From: Dioszegia crocea | Taxonomy: Eukaryota > Basidiomycota > Tremellomycetes > Tremellales > Bulleribasidiaceae | Reading direction: 5' to 3' | DNA length: 64,000 nt | NCBI GenBank assembly: GCA_001600615.1 | Contig: BCKK01000002.1 | Span: 1,518,809 to 1,582,808 of the forward strand | Shown: positions 1 to 9,331 of the stretch, in pieces | Layout: each line of letters begins with the position of its first letter | How positions within the stretch are numbered: position 1 is the stretch's first letter | Made by a program: the position numbers and the translations under genes | The notes under the pieces: model-generated | Database searches by the model: none | Seen by the model: the letters and a program-made list of their open reading frames with translations, nothing else | What the model was told of the DNA's origin: nothing

Positions 1-500
1 ATGCTGCTGCCTGATGCGGTTGCGGTTTGGGGTCCAGTGTGGACGTCGGGCCCGTATTGATATGGGTTGAGAAGAGGGTGAGGCTGATAATTCGAGTAGG
101 GTTTTATTCGAGCTGGGTAATCAAAATGTCTGGGATCTGGTGGATATTCCAAGGCAGGCCTGTTTGGGTGATACATATGCGGGAGATACGGACGAGCGAG
201 TTCCGGAGAAATAAATTGGGGCGAGGCGGGGTAGAAGGACGGTGGAGAAGTTGATGTGGGGTGTATTTTTGCCAGTGGAGGTGGACCGAGTGGGGGTGGC
301 GTAGGAGCAGACGTCAAGTCGGAGAGGGGTGGGTAGGAATGGCGTATGCGGGCAAAGGGCGGAGGTGCAAGGACGGAGGGGTAATTTGTGGGTGAGGCAG
401 ATTGCAATGGCCAGTCAATCGAGTGACGATGTTGATGAGAGTGATGTGGGTAGGTCGAGACAAGGTGGGGCGAGGCCGCGTAATACGATGGATTGTACAT
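1..500 (-). CDS. Partial gene (5' end only): Pro/Ser/His/Tyr-rich protein, function unknown
   Basis: An open frame of 166 codons starts at an ATG whose complement lies at 498-500 (context ttaccATG) and runs leftwards without a stop off the edge of the window. The protein starts MYNPSYYAASPHLV and is rich in Pro, Ser, His and Tyr, with repeated PxxP-like stretches; it looks disordered. Such N-termini are common in fungal transcription factors and RNA-binding proteins, but no domain is present in the visible part, so the function is unknown. The other two minus-strand frames are also fairly open over part of this region; this frame was chosen because it stays open to the edge and has a good ATG. 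It diverges from the gene at 2243. Confidence 0.5.
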   Translation of the reverse strand, partial: MYNPSYYAASPHLVSTYPHHSHQHRHSIDWPLQSASPTNYPSVLAPPPFARIRHSYPPLSDLTSAPTPPPLGPPPLAKIHPTSTSPPSFYPASPQFISPELARPYLPHMYHPNRPALEYPPDPRHFDYPARIKPYSNYQPHPLLNPYQYGPDVHTGPQTATASGSS

Positions 501-2242
501 GGTAAGAATCGTGACCGTGGCGATGGGATGTGGGTGCCAGGTGTAGGTAGAGTGAGGTGAGCAGGGAGAGGCCCGGTGGTGGAGGATGTCACCGACGAGG
601 AGTAAACAAGGAGATGATGGCGAAAAGGAGGAGGGTCGCGAGGGCGATAAGGTTCAGGAGGAGGCGTTGGTGTTGAGCAAAACGAGGCGCAGCAGCAAAG
701 AGAAAGTATCGTAAGCGGGAAGTGTGGGGTAAGGGTAGGTACAGAGATAGGCTGGATCAGCGTGTGTTCTCAAGCGGTATCCCAGAAGCTTGTACAAAAG
801 GGGTCAGATCGTGCAGTGTGCCTGGCATCGCCGGCGTGTACGCGATGCGGCAGGAAAGAGGGGATTACTGGAACGAGGAATCCGAGGTGGGGACTGAGGG
901 AGCGAACAGGCAGCGAGGCAAGAGGGAAATATCACGTACGATTGATCTAGAATCACGCGACTACCTTACGTTGGGGAACGCCTTGAGTGTCGGGAGGCAG
1001 ACGGGAGTGGTGACGACGTGGCTGTCGAGGAATGCCTTGGAATGGATGCTGGAGAATTCCGGTCTATCGTTTCGCCTGTACCTCTTTTGGTAATTTCTCC
1101 CTGATGCAGCCTTGGAATTTGCCTGTGCGGGCTTTGTGTGCAGATCTACGAGAAGGTCTGGATGTATCAGGGCGGTGCTGATGTCACCAAGTGTTGCCAG
1201 ATAGGGTAGAAATTGTTGACTGAGGACGGGAAGAGAGGATGAGTGGGCAGCGTTCCCGTCGTTCCCGTGTGTTTACCGTGCCGCGGATGTTTATCCGGTG
1301 TTGATATTGAGGGCGGGACAGGGTGATGACCAACGTCTATAACAAGATGCCGTCAAGATGGTGTGTTGGGGCAGTGATGATGCCTGCCGAAGGGGAGAGA
1401 TGTATGCAGATGATGATACTTTGTGGGGGCAAGGATCAGTGAAGGAAATCGATCCGACAAGGGGTAAAAAGGTGAAACGCTGCGAGCTTGCACTTCGGTA
1501 AAACTAGCCTCTTGCCTCTTGCGGAAATTATGAATTCAGGGTAACTCATCCACCGGGATTAGCCGAAAGAGGCACTTTGTCGGAATGCCACACCCAGCAT
1601 TCCTTCATCCGTCCATCCATGTGCAGCTGGGCTCGAGGCTAGATTCTAATTCAAGAGGCATGAGCTAGCGCCGAATAGCTCTCAGCGTGTCCATCCAATT
1701 TATACGCTGACTAGGCTCTGTGTGAGGTCGACCCTGTATCGACTGATATAGGAGTAGATGTCGACTCTCCGGCAAGCCAGGAGCCTGCAGTCTCCGTTTT
1801 TGCTGGACTCTGTAGATTCGCGACACGAAACGCTGTCAGGCAAGCTCTGTGATGCAGTGACAGCTCATGCAAAATTCGCTGTCGGAGCAAGTCCGCTCAC
1901 CACTTCAGCTATGTGGAGATCGCGCAATCGATTCTGGGACCCCCACAGGACCAATCCATCAGCCCTTTAGTCCCCGCTATGCCAGCTGCGTGTATAAGAG
2001 CATGCTACAGACCTAGCTATGACCTCTGCAATAGATGATAGAGGTATGCAACAAGCTGCGTCTAAGAAACTGAACTTTTGGGTGGACTCGGCGGAGCTTC
2101 CGTCGGAACCGGCACCGCCTCTCGGTCCGACGCCACGTTTGTTGACATCTTGTCGCGTCGTCAAATTTCGTCACGCCGTCAGCCCACCATCTACTCGTAC
2201 CTCTAATCAGCCATCACTCAATCGATAACCCTACAAAGCACC
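501..2242. other. Long divergent intergenic region, no convincing gene
   Basis: About 1.7 kb separates the minus-strand gene at the left edge from the plus-strand gene at 2243. Short open frames (for example near 722-1093 on the plus strand) show no recognisable protein and no consistent splice structure. The stretch probably holds two promoters and 5' leaders. No repeat or RNA gene was seen. Confidence 0.5.
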
Positions 2243-3533
2243 ATGGCATCCTCAGGGCAGCATCTACAGCATCACATGCAGCCTCAAGGACATATGCAAA
2301 CCCACGCCGAGGCATCTCCGCCTCTTCGTCAATTGCCCCAACAAGCGCGCAGTCAGCAAGCCGAAGCAGGGCCATCATCGTGGGATCATCAGGGCCAAAA
2401 TCGAAATCCATCCCTCGGTGGTGATCAGAGTGCATACACTCAGCCTACTGGTCCTGCTACTGCTCAACCGGGGAACTACACCGTGCCTTACGGTGAGCAT
2501 AGAGCATATTCGATGGAGATCGGTCGATGCTGACATTCAGGGCAACAAGGGGGATACTATCCAACCCATCCAGGTCAAACGCCAGGGTACGCTCCTGCTC
2601 CACTTCCCTTAGACTACCGTAAGACTTGAACAACTCATGCTCTTACTATAATCCCACTGACACTCGTCAGAACTCTCGCAACTCCAGAACCAAGTCTACG
2701 AAGAATTTCATCTAAGACTTTACCCCCTCCTCCGGCAACATGGTGATCTTATTCGAGACCTTGACGGCAGACTCTACGCGTCGGAGACACGAGCGGCCGC
2801 GGGACTAGAGCGAATATCAGAACTCGAGTCAAAAGTGGCGGAATTACAAGGCGGAAGAAGCGCTCCTCCTCGTCATCTTCCCCCTCCCCTCCCTCTCCCT
2901 GTGCATATGCCCGCGCATGCTCCAGCTCCAGCTCTAGCCCCTACCCCTCTTTCCGCTGCTCTTTCGACATCGGCATCATCCTCCACTTCCGTGCTCAAGC
3001 GGAAGAAGACTGTCCAGGCTGCTGCAAGTGGCAGCAGTGAGTCATGAATTTCGCAGTATACCCTGGATGAGCTGATAAATACAGAGAAGGGTGGCGCAAG
3101 TAAAGCGAGCAAAGTTCGAGAAGAGCTTCCACCGGCTGTATGGGAGGAAGTCCAGGCAAATCTCATTCTCTTTCATTGACATCGGCTTAGCTGACAGTTT
3201 CAGGCCCAGGTCGTAGCAGCAACAGCACACTTGTACGGTGTTCCCCGACCCTACCCTTACTGGCACGAGCTGGCTGCAGGCGAAGAGTGGCCCAGGCTTC
3301 GAGCCGAGGATGGCGTGTCAGAAGGGATCAAAGCGATCCGATTCGACTATGACGAGACCGTCTCCGGGCCGCATAACCAGGTCGCGTTCCGGGCGATAGT
3401 CCGCTTCATTGTCGATAATAAACGGCTACATCCTGCCGGGCTGAATATGGGTCCGGGGAGCTTGGTACAGGCGAAGGGAGTCCTTCTCGAGGCGGCGCAT
3501 AAGCACTTTGAGGAACTGAAGGATACTTGGTAG
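2243..3533 (+). CDS. Hypothetical protein, 364 aa, five exons, with one probable GC-AG intron
   Basis: Exons 2243-2492, 2541-2618, 2671-3036, 3085-3155 and 3204-3533 join into one frame of 364 codons plus stop. The ATG has a good context (caccATGg). The N-terminal ~110 residues are Gln/His/Pro-rich and disordered. Residues ~110-165 (from QLSQLQNQVYEEF) look like a coiled coil, followed by a Pro/Ala/Ser linker and a KRKK basic patch. The C-terminal ~120 residues form a folded-looking block (starting near AQVVAATAHLYG and ending FEELKDTW). The last intron begins at CAG|GCAAAT, best read as a GC donor; a GTCCAG donor two codons earlier is also possible. I do not recognise the family. Its coiled coil, basic patch and folded tail would suit a chromatin or transcription cofactor, but that is inference. 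Confidence 0.75.
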
Positions 3534-5944
3534 AAAGACAACATCCAAATGTATGTGTGAATTATAGCGCTGTCTGATAGATTCAGCATCGGCTCAGCGG
3601 TGGTGACGAGCTCACTGATGAGTGGGTCTAGGATCGATCGGTCTCTAACCAGGATCACAGAACGCCAATCGGCGGCATGAGCTTCCCAGCAGCTGCAAGG
3701 CTTACTGAATCAGGACCACGGGTCGTCGGATCTAACCGGCTATGCACAATTTCAGTCAATGAATGATAGGACAGTAAAGTGCAATCGCTAAGAGTGGCCA
3801 GTGGTGTATTCTCGCCCTTACCAAGCCACATGCCCCGCCCGTCCGGATGTCTCGTACATCATTTCGAACACGACGCCCAATTCAACAGGGCAAGATTTGA
3901 ATGACTCGTCCTGATCTATTCACACCGGGCCAGGATCCGCTTCGAATTTGGAAGGATAAGATGGTATATGCACAACTGCACGACGTATTACAAGATCTCA
4001 CCATTTGACGCTAAGTCGCTTACTGCCCGGCGCTCCGCTAGCTCTCCCTCGACTAGCTGTCTTGCGCGTCGATGTTCACAGTACCGTCTGATCCATCCAA
4101 GCACGCATAGCTCGCTTGCCATCCCTCGGAGATTCTAATGAAAGTCGAGAGGACTCCACGCTCCATCACCGTGTCATGGCCAGCCAAGAACGAAGACCGT
4201 CAGGCCCTCGTCCTCTCGCCCAACTGCCTCTTCTGCCTCTTCTGCTTCACATACAGCTCCCCATCCCCCTCGACTATAGTCTTTTCCAATACATCCAAGA
4301 TCTCCTTCTCGTTCTTCTTCCGGCTCTCGCCCTTGAAACCCCCTCAGTCGTTCCCCTTGATGTCAGAAGCGCGTCAATCTTCCCCCAGTCTATGGAAGGG
4401 ACCTTGAAAACCAACATCTCCAGATTGCCACTCCAGATCCGCGTCTCCCAGGCTGTGAACCTCGGTCAGCTGCGTTGACTGATCATGACTGGTGGGCATG
4501 GTGATCGTAGATGAGGTGTTACAGGAGGTATACATTACTGTATGAGTTGGAGGAAATGGGAAGGAAATAGTGTGTTGAGAAAGATAAGAGGGAGGATCAA
4601 GAAATATGGCTCCCCTTATATCTTACGGTGGCAGCGTAGTTGGCTTCCGCAAGAAGGATCTGGAAGCTGAGCCGGGCTCCTCTTACCTGTGGCTATGACG
4701 CGTTCGAGGTTCCAACTGGGATGTTCCGACGTCGTGGTCTTGCCTCGATGTATACTGCTTCGGACTTTCCCTTCAGGCATGGTCCCTCTGACAAGCAAGA
4801 GGACCCGAAGGGGTGCATGAAACGCTTTCCAGCCCTCGGATGAAGCGCCGTTGCTGATTCTCCTCCGCTTGTATCCTGTTTAGCATTCTTTCCCAGATGC
4901 TGAACTCGATAATTGCTGGAAGAGCCTAGACGTACAACATTTGGCCCGGGGTACTTACTGCAAGATGGGCAGTGGAGACGAGATGATCATAGCAGCGTAG
5001 TACGGTGTATAGATTGGGCATACGCATCCAAATTCGCGGTACGAAAATTAAGGCCTAGTCCGATATGTATCAATTCTGGACTTGAGCGCAGTCATCATAG
5101 CCCCGGGCCATGACCCCGTGTCCCACCGACTGAATCGGAGTGGGATCTCCTTTCCTCTCGCCAACATCCAAGCGTTCAGTCCCCTGCGGTAGGCCATCTC
5201 CAGCAAATCTGTGTCGCCCTGCCCCTACATAGGCCCCTCCTCACTGTCGTCCTGAGTGGTGTAGAAACCTTCAGAGCCCGCAGCCCTCTCCTTATCTGCC
5301 TTCCTAGCCTCATCTGTGTCTGTGCATCCCTCACGACCACAAGGAGACCAGTCACCGGTACCGTTCGGCAAAAGGACCCGCACATGGTCAAATGCGGTGC
5401 GCGGCACGAAAAGCAGTCGCTCGACCGTTGTAGCGCCTTCTTGGGTCTCACCGAGGGAACTGTGAGCTTGATGCAGACTGTGTCGGCCGTGGGGGTACTG
5501 GATCCTGGGTTGTGGTGTTTTGCCGATCAAAGTGAGACAGGTGTGAATCGGATTCGAGGGGAAATCGATGAGCGAAGTTGAGGAATGGGCCGAGTAGCTT
5601 GGTGGAAGTGTTTTCCTAACGAAAACAGAGGAAAAAGCAAGTCCGTTGGCGTGACGATCCAGGTCATATCCTAGGGAGAGCCATCGCGTTAACCCAACAT
5701 CCTTTCAGCCCAACTCCTGAATAGGAGCCGTGTTTGAAGGGGACCCGACGCGTTTGACAACTCGTCGCGCGTCGCCCTATTTCAGGACAGCCTGGATCAG
5801 TGAATCGGTGTGTCATCAATGCGATATCCGGGTCAAAAGCGATATGAGTACCTCTTCAATTAGAAATCATGCCGCTCAGCAGCCAGCCCCTCTCCCCAGC
5901 CCGCAATAACCCAAAACACCATGCATGCCCCCTCCAAGGTCTAA
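3534..5944. other. Intergenic stretch without a supported gene; possible gene debris
   Basis: No complete gene could be assembled in these 2.4 kb. On the plus strand 4116-4480, three overlapping frames are each partly open, with Ser/Pro-rich translations broken by stops. On the minus strand 5530 down to about 5045 an open stretch of ~150 codons is interrupted by a single TAG at about 5226-5228. Its translation includes a Lys/Glu/Asp-rich part and a tail that looks protein-like, but it matches nothing I know. Given the certain gene relics next door, these may also be decayed copies, but that is only a suspicion. Confidence 0.35.
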
Positions 5945-7081
5945 GCCTTGGAGAAGAACAGCTCGTCCACAGCTGTTGGGTGTGCTCGGGACTAGTGACG
6001 GTATGCCCGATAGTCCTTGGTTCTTCGAAGATCTCATGATTGTTCCCACCCGGGAACGTATTGCTACAAAGAAGTGGATTTGGGAAAGCCTTCGTATCCA
6101 AATTGCTTTGTTGAGTAGGTTTCGTCCTAGCCTAATATGGTTCAGCTTGAGTCTGGGTTTTGCCAAATAGCGACAGTAGTCCTGGATGATTGGCTGAATG
6201 TGCAAGTAGAAAGGGGACAGAGGGGCTGGGAGGGCGATACGAAAAAGGATGTGGCCAAACCTACCGTGGGAAAACTAGTCAAAGCTGATCTCACCACCAA
6301 TTTCGAATGTCAGACGGAGATGGGCGATTTTCTCCTGTAAGATCTTGAGCATCTTTTCTCGGACCTTGTGTTCCTGCCTTCGTCAGCTTGGTTGAAGCAG
6401 AATGCGCCATGACTAGCTGAGTCTGCACATACCATATCGTATCTGCAGAAAGCCGCACGTTCTTCTAATCTGACTGGTCAGGTATGAGTGCTGTACAGGA
6501 CAGGCAGCAAGCACTCACGAGCAAGCTCTGCCGATAGGGAGACACATTGACCATTCCGCGTCTGTACCCGGTGAGAGTTCTTCAGTCATATCAGCCACTG
6601 CACAACTTACACGCAAACTCACCGCTTGATGGGAATACCAAGCTCCGAGATATATTGTCAAGACAAACTTGACAAGGTTCTTGGCTTCCCCCTTCCCCAC
6701 ATGCTCAATTAATGAGGCAGACACAAGCGATCGACCAAGCTTGGAAGCCATCAACCCATTCTCAGGGAAACAGCAATCAAAGTTGTCGGAAACTTGTCTC
6801 ATGTCAGCTTGAAAGGTCTCTAGCCGTCCTGCATCGGGATATACCATTGTCTGCAGCAGAGAGGAGCTTCTCGACAATGTTGACAAAATAGACTCGCCCA
6901 CGAATGCCACAGCAGTGTCCACTCGCAGCGTCTTCAGCGCCGTCTGCATCTCCGGCGTGGCGCTCTGCCTCGCTAGTGAGTGTCGCGTCCACATCGAACA
7001 TGCAGATCGTCTTGGAGTGTTTGCGCTCTGCGAAGGGGAGAATAACCGCCGGTGAGACGTTTTGGGGAATTGTGATGGTCA
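5945..7081 (-). pseudogene. Decayed phosphomannomutase (PMM/SEC53-type) gene
   Basis: Read on the minus strand from the ATG at 7081, pieces of eukaryotic phosphomannomutase (the cytosolic HAD-fold enzyme that turns mannose-6-phosphate into mannose-1-phosphate for GDP-mannose) appear in the right order but in different frames. They are: a CMFDVDATLT start (family motif DVDGT), PEMQTALKTLR, FCCFPENGLMA-like, SLIEHVGKGEAKNLVKFVL, YISELGIPIKR, GMVNVSP, then [21 protein letters not shown], and the tail [22 protein letters not shown]. At least five small indels and one in-frame TAG (right after EIGGEISFD) break it. Examples are a 2-bp loss after LT, one extra base before QYISEL, one extra base in SP-IGRAC and one near QL-DELF. 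Intron-like pieces with GTGAGT and CTGA branch sites remain, so it came from genomic DNA and not from a spliced RNA. Which gene is the intact paralogue cannot be seen here. Confidence 0.9.
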
Positions 7082-7744
7082 TGTAAATTATGTAGATGTG
7101 GGAGCTGTGCATACAGTGTGGAAGGGAATTTGAAGGGGCCGCATGTAGTAGAAGTTTGGCCCAAGCGCGTCTATCCATCCACGTGGGTTCATGTCTGGTA
7201 GATTACAAAATTACTAAAAGAGGTATTTACTGGTTCGCTTCCGTACGCCTGCTCCTTGATCCCATCCTATATGTGTCCCCTCTGTATCTAGCTAAACCTA
7301 CTGCTATCCNATTNATCAAAAACGAATANGATCCCACTGCTATACTCTNCCGCCNCCTGTTGAACATATCCGCCGTTGTAGTCCCCATTGCACCGCCTGT
7401 GGAGATGATGATTGGGTGGAGAGGGAATTCGTTGGGCTGGTTGGGGGGAGCGTGATCGAGCTTGTGTCTCGCGCAGCGGTCGAGATGCCAATGTAACATC
7501 GTGTTTGCTGCTGCTGGTGACGTAGAGGCTAATGGGGCTGGCTGACCAATTGGCCGAGCAAGATTCATGTCTGGAGCAAGCGCACACGCGACTTGTATAT
7601 CACGTGATGATCTTGCGAAAGCACGTGATATTTTACCATCCGCCCGGAACCTTGGCTGACCAACAATTTGTCGTGGCAGCCTCACAGTACTCCTAGTCTC
7701 GATCGATCCATTTATATACACATCAATAGGGCAGACAGCAACTC
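7082..7744. other. Gap between two divergent gene relics; holds single-N positions
   Basis: This 660-bp stretch separates the start of the phosphomannomutase relic (minus) from the start of the acetyl-CoA transporter relic (plus), as a shared promoter would. Five single N bases occur at 7310, 7314, 7329, 7349 and 7355. Two CACGTG boxes lie at 7601 and 7622. No gene was found. Confidence 0.5.
7601..7627. promoter_or_regulatory. Pair of CACGTGAT E-box motifs
   Basis: Two copies of CACGTGAT lie at 7601-7608 and 7622-7629, 21 bp apart (two helical turns) on the same face of the DNA, in the gap between two divergent relics. CACGTG is the core bound by bHLH factors such as Cbf1 and Pho4-like proteins. 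Binding is inferred; with both flanking genes dead the site may have no present role. Confidence 0.35.
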
Positions 7745-8846
7745 ATGCTCTGTCCACACCGCCGGCACGGCAAGCCTGGAAAATAGCAAATAAGTCCATT
7801 AAAACAAGCCGAGTAGTCTCTGTCCAGCCTACCACTGCCTCGCCGTCGACTGACGAACTCGCGCAGGCAATCACCGCCATATCCTCTTCATTCCGCCTTG
7901 CTGCACCTCTTGCACGGCGATCTACGCGATCGAAAACGACTGAACCCTCTCGCCCTTCCCGCTCGCCATCTGCTGTTCATCCCCTGACAACTTCCACCAC
8001 ACCGGACACCCTCGTGCCGTCTGACCCTGCCTCGCGTCAGGGTTCACCATTCTGCGACGGAGAAGTGAGTGATATCGCCTCTGCCAGTGCACTCGTCGGT
8101 GACGAGGATGACGAAGAGGAGATGATGTTCGGCCGTGATGACTCTGGGCTAAGAGGGCGAGTAGAGGATCTCGGCGAATAGGAGGAGAAAGGGTTGTTAC
8201 GGCGCAAAAGTATCGAAGCGGAGGGTGTGACTGGCTCGCCAAGGAGAAGATTGATACCATACCCTGATGGGAAGTGTGATAAGGGCAAGGGAAGGAAGAG
8301 ACGTTTGAGCGAAGAATGCTGGGAGAGGATGGTGAGAAGGATGAGGGAGGGCAGGGGTCGACCATTACGAGAGACAAACAGGCCTTCGCGCTGCTAATTC
8401 TGATGTGTGAGTTATTCGCTTACCTTGATACGTGATCTCTCCGCTAAATCCATCGACTGATGTAGCAGATCTGTCAGCTAACTCTGCCATGGCCATACGG
8501 ACCATACTTAGCTGACTTCAAAACTTCAAGGAATCTCCCTAGGCCTAGCATTCGGCACCCTCCCTTTCCCCCTAAATCCGCACCGCTCCCAGTCCCAACT
8601 AGCCATATTCGCGTTCTCCACCTGGCCCTAGCAATCAAGCTCCCCTGGTTGCTTATAGTCGACGCGTGGTTGGTGCCCAGCCGGGGCCGGCATAAGAGCT
8701 GGATCGTGCCTATTCAGGCAGTAATGGTGATGGGACTATGGTGGCTCGGGGGAGGCGCCGGAGGGTGGTTGAATGCGAAAGAGGTCGATATATGGTACAT
8801 CACTATTGGTTTTGGAGGTCTCATATCGGCTGCTGCGACCCAGGGT
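7745..8846 (+). pseudogene. Decayed, 3'-truncated acetyl-CoA transporter (AT-1/SLC33A1 family)
   Basis: The most diagnostic block, about 8550-8846, translates as QGISLGLAFGTLPF, then SQLAIFAFSTWP. After a 1-bp deletion it continues AIKLPWLLIVDAWLVPSRGR, HKSWIVPIQAVMVMGLWW and VDIWYITIGFGGLISAAATQ, which is the conserved membrane part of the AT-1 family (acetyl-CoA import into the ER lumen). Upstream, 7745-8360 gives the long hydrophilic N-terminus typical of fungal members. It is broken by an in-frame TAG at about 8179 and by a frame shift near 8330. The gene stops after a GTGAGC...CTGACAG intron at about 8846-8892; the remaining two thirds of the usual protein is absent. It is therefore a dead copy. 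It lies head to head with the phosphomannomutase relic. Confidence 0.85.
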
Positions 8847-8892
8847 GAGCTCTGTGTCTTTCGCCTGACTCTATAAGGGGTTTGGCTGACAG

Positions 8893-9331
8893 CTAAGGAG
8901 GGCGAGGATGACCAAAAGAACAGATTAATTTTGTCATACTGTTATAAGGCCGTGTTATTGTCTGTGTCTGCTCTCAGCCAGGCCTAGCTACAAGGTTGCT
9001 AAAGCGGGCAAAGCGATATCTATCATCACCAGATCTCTTGCAAGCACGTCCGATCGGGTGCAAGGATGATTGGATTTCAGATTTGCTTGTTGAGTAGCGG
9101 TAACGAAACGCCTTGTGGCTCATATACATGATACTCGTATACCGCGTGCAGAAAGACAGCGAGCGGGTCTCAAAGCAGCTGACTGTATTGCAGGGAACAC
9201 CTGTGTCGATGTAGCAACAGGGAAGAGGAAGGAAGGCCGGCAAAAGCCGGCAGGGGCCGGCAGACAGCGGCCGGCCGGAACTCAGATGCCCATGCAGATG
9301 ACGACGACTGCCTGACACCAGCTGCCGACAC
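8893..9331. other. Intergenic, GC-rich patch with repeated GCCGGC
   Basis: The stretch follows the truncated transporter relic. At about 9236-9285 the hexamer GCCGGC (or GGCCGG) recurs four to five times at short intervals. No open frame with recognisable product was seen. The promoter of the transcription factor gene at 9332 should lie here. Confidence 0.4.

Noticed and set aside
4116..4478. 120-codon plus-strand frame, Leu/Pro-rich
   Set aside because: Other frames are equally open, no splice logic and no family; not called.
5200..5530. Minus-strand frame of ~100 codons starting from a TTG
   Set aside because: No ATG start, a TAG follows and no recognised homologue; noted only as possible debris.
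9236..9285. Repeated GCCGGC, considered as a CRISPR-like or regulatory array
   Set aside because: Units are 6 bp at irregular spacing, without spacers of constant size; simple GC-rich repeat.
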